Source of the DNA: Bacillota bacterium
GTDB taxonomy: Bacteria; Bacillota; Clostridia; Lachnospirales; Lachnospiraceae
Assembly (NCBI GenBank): GCA_023439125.1
Contig: JAEXOU010000025.1
Span: 1 to 26,655 of the forward strand
DNA length: 26,655 nt
Direction: 5' to 3'
This document shows positions 23,426 through 26,655 of the stretch, piece by piece; the first letter of the stretch is position 1, and the number at the start of each line of letters is the position of its first letter. The notes below the pieces were generated by a model, which saw only the letters and a list, made by a program, of their open reading frames with translations, had not been told where the DNA came from and searched no databases. The translations under genes and the position numbers were made by a program.

Positions 23426-24169
23426 CTAAACTTCTATGTTCATAATCTGATCTGCAATAAATGATAATCCCACTGTAACAACAAGCACAATTGTCATTAG
23501 AATTTTACCAAACATATTTCCATACAATGGATCTAAAAATCCATTACTACAAATCATTAAATAACCCAGAATTGCAAACGGCATCGATTTCATAATAGTA
23601 ACTTCCAATTTTTTTGCAGTAATCAATGTTTCAATCACATGTGAAACTTCGATTTTCTCTGATATGATTCTACTCGTATGCTTAATAATATAGACTAAAT
23701 CCCCTCCACTTCGCTTTGCAGATTGAAATACCTCAGAAAAACATATGATATCTTCTAACTTTGACCTTTGTGCAAAATCCTCAATTGCATCTTCAATTGG
23801 TGTACTATTTGCTATCATTGCTAGAATTCTTTGTAACTCAATATTTATATATGATTTTGCTTCATACATTAACTTTAAATCATTAAGAGCAAACTTCACT
23901 GCATTCTCAATGGAATATCCTGCTTCTAATGCAGAAGATATACTCTGTATTGCGTCCTTAAACTGAACTGTTAATTGCTCTTTTCTTAGTTTCACCTTAC
24001 GTCTTTTATATTTATTGCTAATGATAAAGAAAGACGGAAGCAAAAATAATGCTGCAACTAAACTCTTATAAAATAAATAAGCCACCCCCAAAGAAATCAT
24101 ACAAGTCAATCCTATAACAACAATATAATCTTTTGTGTCAAAGTGATAATTATTATAATCATCTATCAT
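23426..24169 (-). CDS. tadB: TadB-like platform protein
   Basis: This 247-residue type II secretion F-domain protein has two N-terminal helices (about 14-31 and 34-50) and a cytoplasmic helical domain (52-185, including QFKDAIQSISSALEAGYSIENAV and EVFQSAKRSGGDL). Two C-terminal helices (about 195-215 and 222-242) follow. The pair TadB/TadC forms the platform of the Tad machine. Its ATG lies four bases after the tadA stop, with AGGAT inside the end of tadA, so translation is coupled. It is slightly shorter than proteobacterial TadB, which has an extra N-terminal part. Position directly after the ATPase supports the assignment. Confidence 0.9.
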   Translation of the reverse strand: MIDDYNNYHFDTKDYIVVIGLTCMISLGVAYLFYKSLVAALFLLPSFFIISNKYKRRKVKLRKEQLTVQFKDAIQSISSALEAGYSIENAVKFALNDLKLMYEAKSYINIELQRILAMIANSTPIEDAIEDFAQRSKLEDIICFSEVFQSAKRSGGDLVYIIKHTSRIISEKIEVSHVIETLITAKKLEVTIMKSMPFAILGYLMICSNGFLDPLYGNMFGKILMTIVLVVTVGLSFIADQIMNIEV

Positions 24170-24173
24170 AATC

Positions 24174-25391
24174 CTATATAATCTCCAATCCAGATTGTAA
24201 TAGCTTATAACGCTTAATCAACTGTCCTCCTGCTCTTTGTAACTTTCCAAGAATATTACCTCTACTATCAATTCCCTCTTCAACAAATCGAAATAGTGGA
24301 TTGACTTCAATCTCTCCATCAATACAGTCCAAAATCTCAACAATCTCCAATACCTTCCTCGAATGATCACGTAATCTCCCAAGATGAATTATGATATCAA
24401 TTGCAGAGGCTATTTGTTTTCGGACTGCTAATAATGGGATATCCGCTCCAAGTAAGACCATTGTTTCGATACGAGATAACATATCAACTGGTGAATTCGA
24501 ATGTCCAGTACTCATTCCGCAATGTCCCGTATTTAATGCTTGTAACATATCAATAGAAGATGCATCTCGAACCTCTCCAACGATAATTCGATTCGGCCTC
24601 ATTCGCAAGCTTGTCTTAATTAAGTCTCGAATACTAATCTGATTTCTTCCCTCAACATTTGCATTCTTAACTTCTAGTCTTACAATGTTAGGAATATTCT
24701 TTATCTGTAACTCTGCAGAATCCTCAATCGTGATAATCCTTTCGTTATTCGGGATATAATTTGACAATGCATTCAAAAACGTCGTTTTTCCACAACCTGT
24801 TCCTCCACTGATAAATATATTGTAACCTGCAATTACTAATTTTCTTAAAAAGTCAGCTGCTTCTAAGTTAATTGATCCCAATTCAATTAATTTATCCATT
24901 GTCATTGTTTCTTTTGAAAATTTACGAATTGTTACAGTAGGACCTCCAATCGAAACAGGTGGTAATACAATATTAACACGAGAACCATCTGCTAAACGTG
25001 CATCCACAATTGGATTCGATTCATTGATAATTCGATTAGAACCAGCAACAATATGTTGAATAATATCCTCTAACTTCTTCTCTGATTCAAACTGTTGCTC
25101 AATCTTTATGAGCTCACCTTTTCTTTCAATAAAGATATCTTTTGCACTATTAATCATGATCTCAGTAATTGAGTCATCCTCAATTAACTCCTGTAAAACA
25201 TCCAGGCGGCGTATCGCATTAAACACATCTTTTCGCAGTCTTTGCTTTTCCTTCATGCTTAAATAGCTTTCTTGAGCTCTTCTCTTTACCGTTTCATCAA
25301 TCATGGCAAGTAGTTCATCATCACGTACTTCACGACTCAAATCAATATTAGAAAGTATCAACTGTTGAAGCTCTTTCTTTACCGCATCCAT
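24174..25391 (-). CDS. tadA: Tad pilus secretion ATPase (TadA/CpaF)
   Basis: This 405-residue type II/IV secretion ATPase of the CpaF subfamily powers Flp pilus assembly. The N-terminal domain (about 1-165) includes SITEIMIN and DARLADGSRVN. The C-terminal motor has Walker A SGGTGCGKT (195-203), an Asp box around TIEDSAEL (221-228), Walker B RIIVGEVR (268-275) and His box TGHCGMSTGHSNS (288-300). All catalytic elements are present. AAAGGAG lies eight bases before the ATG. It is 15 bases downstream of the TadZ-like gene and just before tadB, the normal Tad order. No retraction ATPase is seen. Confidence 0.96.
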   Translation of the reverse strand: MDAVKKELQQLILSNIDLSREVRDDELLAMIDETVKRRAQESYLSMKEKQRLRKDVFNAIRRLDVLQELIEDDSITEIMINSAKDIFIERKGELIKIEQQFESEKKLEDIIQHIVAGSNRIINESNPIVDARLADGSRVNIVLPPVSIGGPTVTIRKFSKETMTMDKLIELGSINLEAADFLRKLVIAGYNIFISGGTGCGKTTFLNALSNYIPNNERIITIEDSAELQIKNIPNIVRLEVKNANVEGRNQISIRDLIKTSLRMRPNRIIVGEVRDASSIDMLQALNTGHCGMSTGHSNSPVDMLSRIETMVLLGADIPLLAVRKQIASAIDIIIHLGRLRDHSRKVLEIVEILDCIDGEIEVNPLFRFVEEGIDSRGNILGKLQRAGGQLIKRYKLLQSGLEII

Positions 25392-25406
25392 TGTAAAATC
25401 TCCTTT

Positions 25407-26330
25407 CTATAATATTTCTGAAACAGTTGGATTTCTTGTCACTTCAATGATATGTGACAATATTGTTGCTCCCTCCTTTAACTCTAACTGACGGTGAAAC
25501 TCCTCAATCATCTTTTTACCTACTTCATCCTGACAACTTAGTTCATAAATCACTTCACACTGTGAAAGTAGTGTTGTTGCACCACTGCATAATAACGGAA
25601 GATCTAGAACAATAGAATTATAAATTCCACATTTAACTATTTCATTCAAAAGTTTTATTGCGTCATCACCCGTTAACTCATTCAAATCGCTAAAATGTTC
25701 AACTCCCAATAGACAATCAATTTTCTCTAAGTGACTAATCCATTGATTCATCTTAGTACTAAAATTATCTGTTTCCATCTTTAGAGAATAAATTGCTTCT
25801 GATAAGTTAAAAGAGTTACTTAGTTGATATAAACTTCCATTCACAAATGGTTGAAAACTTATGAATAATACTTTATTTTCTCTGGATAGCTCCTTTGCAA
25901 GATGAAGACCATAAGCCAGTTGAACTGATAATTCTCCCATTCCACATACTGCATATAATTTAGTTTTTGCAATACCATTCCTATTCGGTAAGCGATTACC
26001 ATCCGTTGTATAATTCTGATTAATCTGGTTGATGATTAACTCTGCAGATTGGTACATAAAGATTGCTCTTTTTCCTTGATGCTCTTCAAGTCCAAGTGTA
26101 TCCGAAAGATAATAACTTGAGATGCCTTGTAACTGTACTAATTCGCTTTCTAGAACATTGTCATCAAATAAGAGCACATGAATCTTGTGCTTCTTTGCAT
26201 ATTCAAGGCATAGCTCCTTCTTAGTAAACGCAACAACTTTAAATGCGAAATCCTTATGCTGATTCATATAATTCATCAATGAATAAGCATACTCCTCCTC
26301 TGAATGCAAAATCACAAGTGTATGCTGCAT
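25407..26330 (-). CDS. tadZ: TadZ/CpaE-like protein with degenerate P-loop
   Basis: The 307 residues show a receiver-like N-terminal domain (about 1-100, LVILHSEEEYAY, HVLLFDDNV) and a MinD/ParA-like second half. TadZ/CpaE proteins localise the Tad machine at the membrane. The strand leading into the P-loop is KLYAVCGMGELSVQ. A working ParA motif would read KGGxGKT/S, but here the lysine and threonine are replaced by Glu and Leu (residues 127-135). The downstream VLFISFQP and VLDLP strands remain. ATP hydrolysis is therefore unlikely. GGAGG lies four bases before the ATG. As the first gene after a good promoter it opens the operon. Homology is by fold pattern and position. Confidence 0.8.
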   Translation of the reverse strand: MQHTLVILHSEEEYAYSLMNYMNQHKDFAFKVVAFTKKELCLEYAKKHKIHVLLFDDNVLESELVQLQGISSYYLSDTLGLEEHQGKRAIFMYQSAELIINQINQNYTTDGNRLPNRNGIAKTKLYAVCGMGELSVQLAYGLHLAKELSRENKVLFISFQPFVNGSLYQLSNSFNLSEAIYSLKMETDNFSTKMNQWISHLEKIDCLLGVEHFSDLNELTGDDAIKLLNEIVKCGIYNSIVLDLPLLCSGATTLLSQCEVIYELSCQDEVGKKMIEEFHRQLELKEGATILSHIIEVTRNPTVSEIL

Positions 26331-26419
26331 AGTGCCTCCATATTAATAGGGTAAATTTGAAATATAAGAATTGAAACTTTAAGATAAATAGAAATTAAGA
26401 AATTGCTTCTGATGAAATA

Positions 26420-26448
26420 ATCATATTCCAAAATTTGTAATTCGTCAA
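26420..26448 (-). promoter_or_regulatory. Sigma-A promoter of the Tad operon
   Basis: The minus strand has TTGACG (26443-26448), a 17-base spacer and TATGAT (26420-26425), each one base from consensus. The predicted start near 26413 gives a leader of about 83 bases before tadZ. There is no sign of an alternative sigma factor. Confidence 0.75.
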
Positions 26449-26530
26449 TCGATTTTAACTATAAAAATAAACTTCATCACTTTGCCAAATTTTAATTTAT
26501 AAATTCAACAAAATGACGAAGATTATAAAC

Positions 26531-26573
26531 GTTAATTGTAAAATGAAACGCAACCTTTTCCATTACAATTAAC
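26531..26573. repeat. 11-base inverted repeat upstream of the Tad promoter
   Basis: GTTAATTGTAA (26531-26541) and TTACAATTAAC (26563-26573) are perfect inverted copies 21 bases apart. On the plus strand the right arm is followed by AGTTTTTGAG. It lies about 80 bases upstream of the Tad -35 and overlaps a possible rightward promoter. It could be an operator or a terminator of an element reading rightward. Confidence 0.55.
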
Positions 26574-26597
26574 AGTTTTTGAGTAGCTTGTTATATA
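26569..26597 (+). promoter_or_regulatory. Possible rightward promoter leaving the window
   Basis: TTAACA (26569-26574), a 17-base spacer and TATATA (26592-26597) form a moderate sigma-A match on the plus strand. Downstream are two hairpins, GCTAAGA/TCTTAGC (26601-26607, 26615-26621) and CTAGTG/CACTAG (26632-26637, 26648-26653). The transcribed gene would be outside the window. Confidence 0.3.
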
Positions 26598-26655
26598 TCT
26601 GCTAAGAGGTTGCATCTTAGCTTACAAAAGTCTAGTGTATGTCAAAGCACTAGGC

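Larger units (their letters stand above)
26331..26655. other. Upstream region of the Tad operon
   Basis: These 325 bases carry no gene. They hold the Tad promoter (26420-26448), a wide dyad (26531-26573), a possible rightward promoter (26569-26597) and two small hairpins near the right edge. The rest is A/T-rich and featureless to me. Confidence 0.6.

Noticed and set aside
26617..26645. Minus-strand TTGACA at 26640-26645 as a second Tad promoter
   Set aside because: No acceptable -10 lies 16-18 bases downstream (AGCTAA at 17).
1..26655. CRISPR arrays, tRNA genes and transposase genes
   Set aside because: No regularly spaced direct repeats, no cloverleaf sequence and no transposase or integrase ORF were found on either strand.

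Overview
The window is low-GC DNA with short intergenic spaces and AGGAGG-type ribosome binding sites. Protein content points to an anaerobic, spore-forming Firmicute of the Lachnospiraceae. The evidence is a YyaC/DUF1256 spore protein, DUF5711 and DUF5702 proteins, a KDPG aldolase with a C-terminal VOC-like domain, and a monoderm-type Tad locus. The overall impression is close to Lachnoclostridium (Clostridium) phytofermentans, but I recognise that from memory and have not checked it. All genes but one lie on the minus strand, so transcription runs right to left.

Layout from left to right. (1) Positions 1-480 hold two tandem sigma-A promoters and a structured leader firing leftward out of the window, most likely the start of an rRNA operon. 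(2) 657-1619 is the KDPG/KHG aldolase fusion, with its own promoter and a cre/LacI-like operator at the start site. (3) 1828-5026 is a three-gene envelope cluster: a LysM protein with a degenerate JAMM/MPN-like domain, a DUF5711 membrane protein and a CvpA-family membrane protein. (4) 5351-5914 is yyaC, the only plus-strand gene. (5) 6123-10020 is a DNA-maintenance block: dnaX and ybaB/ebfC share a promoter and terminator, while recR has its own extended -10 promoter and is followed by a coiled-coil membrane protein. (6) 10130-15059 holds glpK, a rhomboid protease, a flavodoxin-SCP2 fusion, a small conserved protein and an M15 peptidase lipoprotein. (7) 15060-15554 is a 495-bp non-coding stretch with two adjacent foldback structures, the larger a 300-bp nested palindrome. 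(8) 15555-26330 is a ten-gene Tad/Flp pilus operon with a good sigma-A promoter 90-118 bases upstream of its first gene.

The Tad operon reads tadZ, tadA, tadB, tadC, flp, DUF5702, TadE-like with zinc motifs, prepilin peptidase, TadE-like, DUF6382/FHA. It contains the expected motor ATPase, two inner-membrane platform proteins, processing peptidase and pilins. It lacks a secretin, as expected for a cell with one membrane. Its unusual parts are a TadZ without a Walker A lysine, a TadC with a roughly 200-residue extracytoplasmic insertion, a minor pilin-like protein ending in two Cys/His zinc motifs, and a terminal FHA protein that could link the machine to Ser/Thr phosphorylation.

The most original signals are the zinc-motif pseudopilin, the degenerate JAMM-LysM protein, the 300-bp palindrome at the end of the Tad operon, and a pair of related hairpin elements placed after two minus-strand genes.
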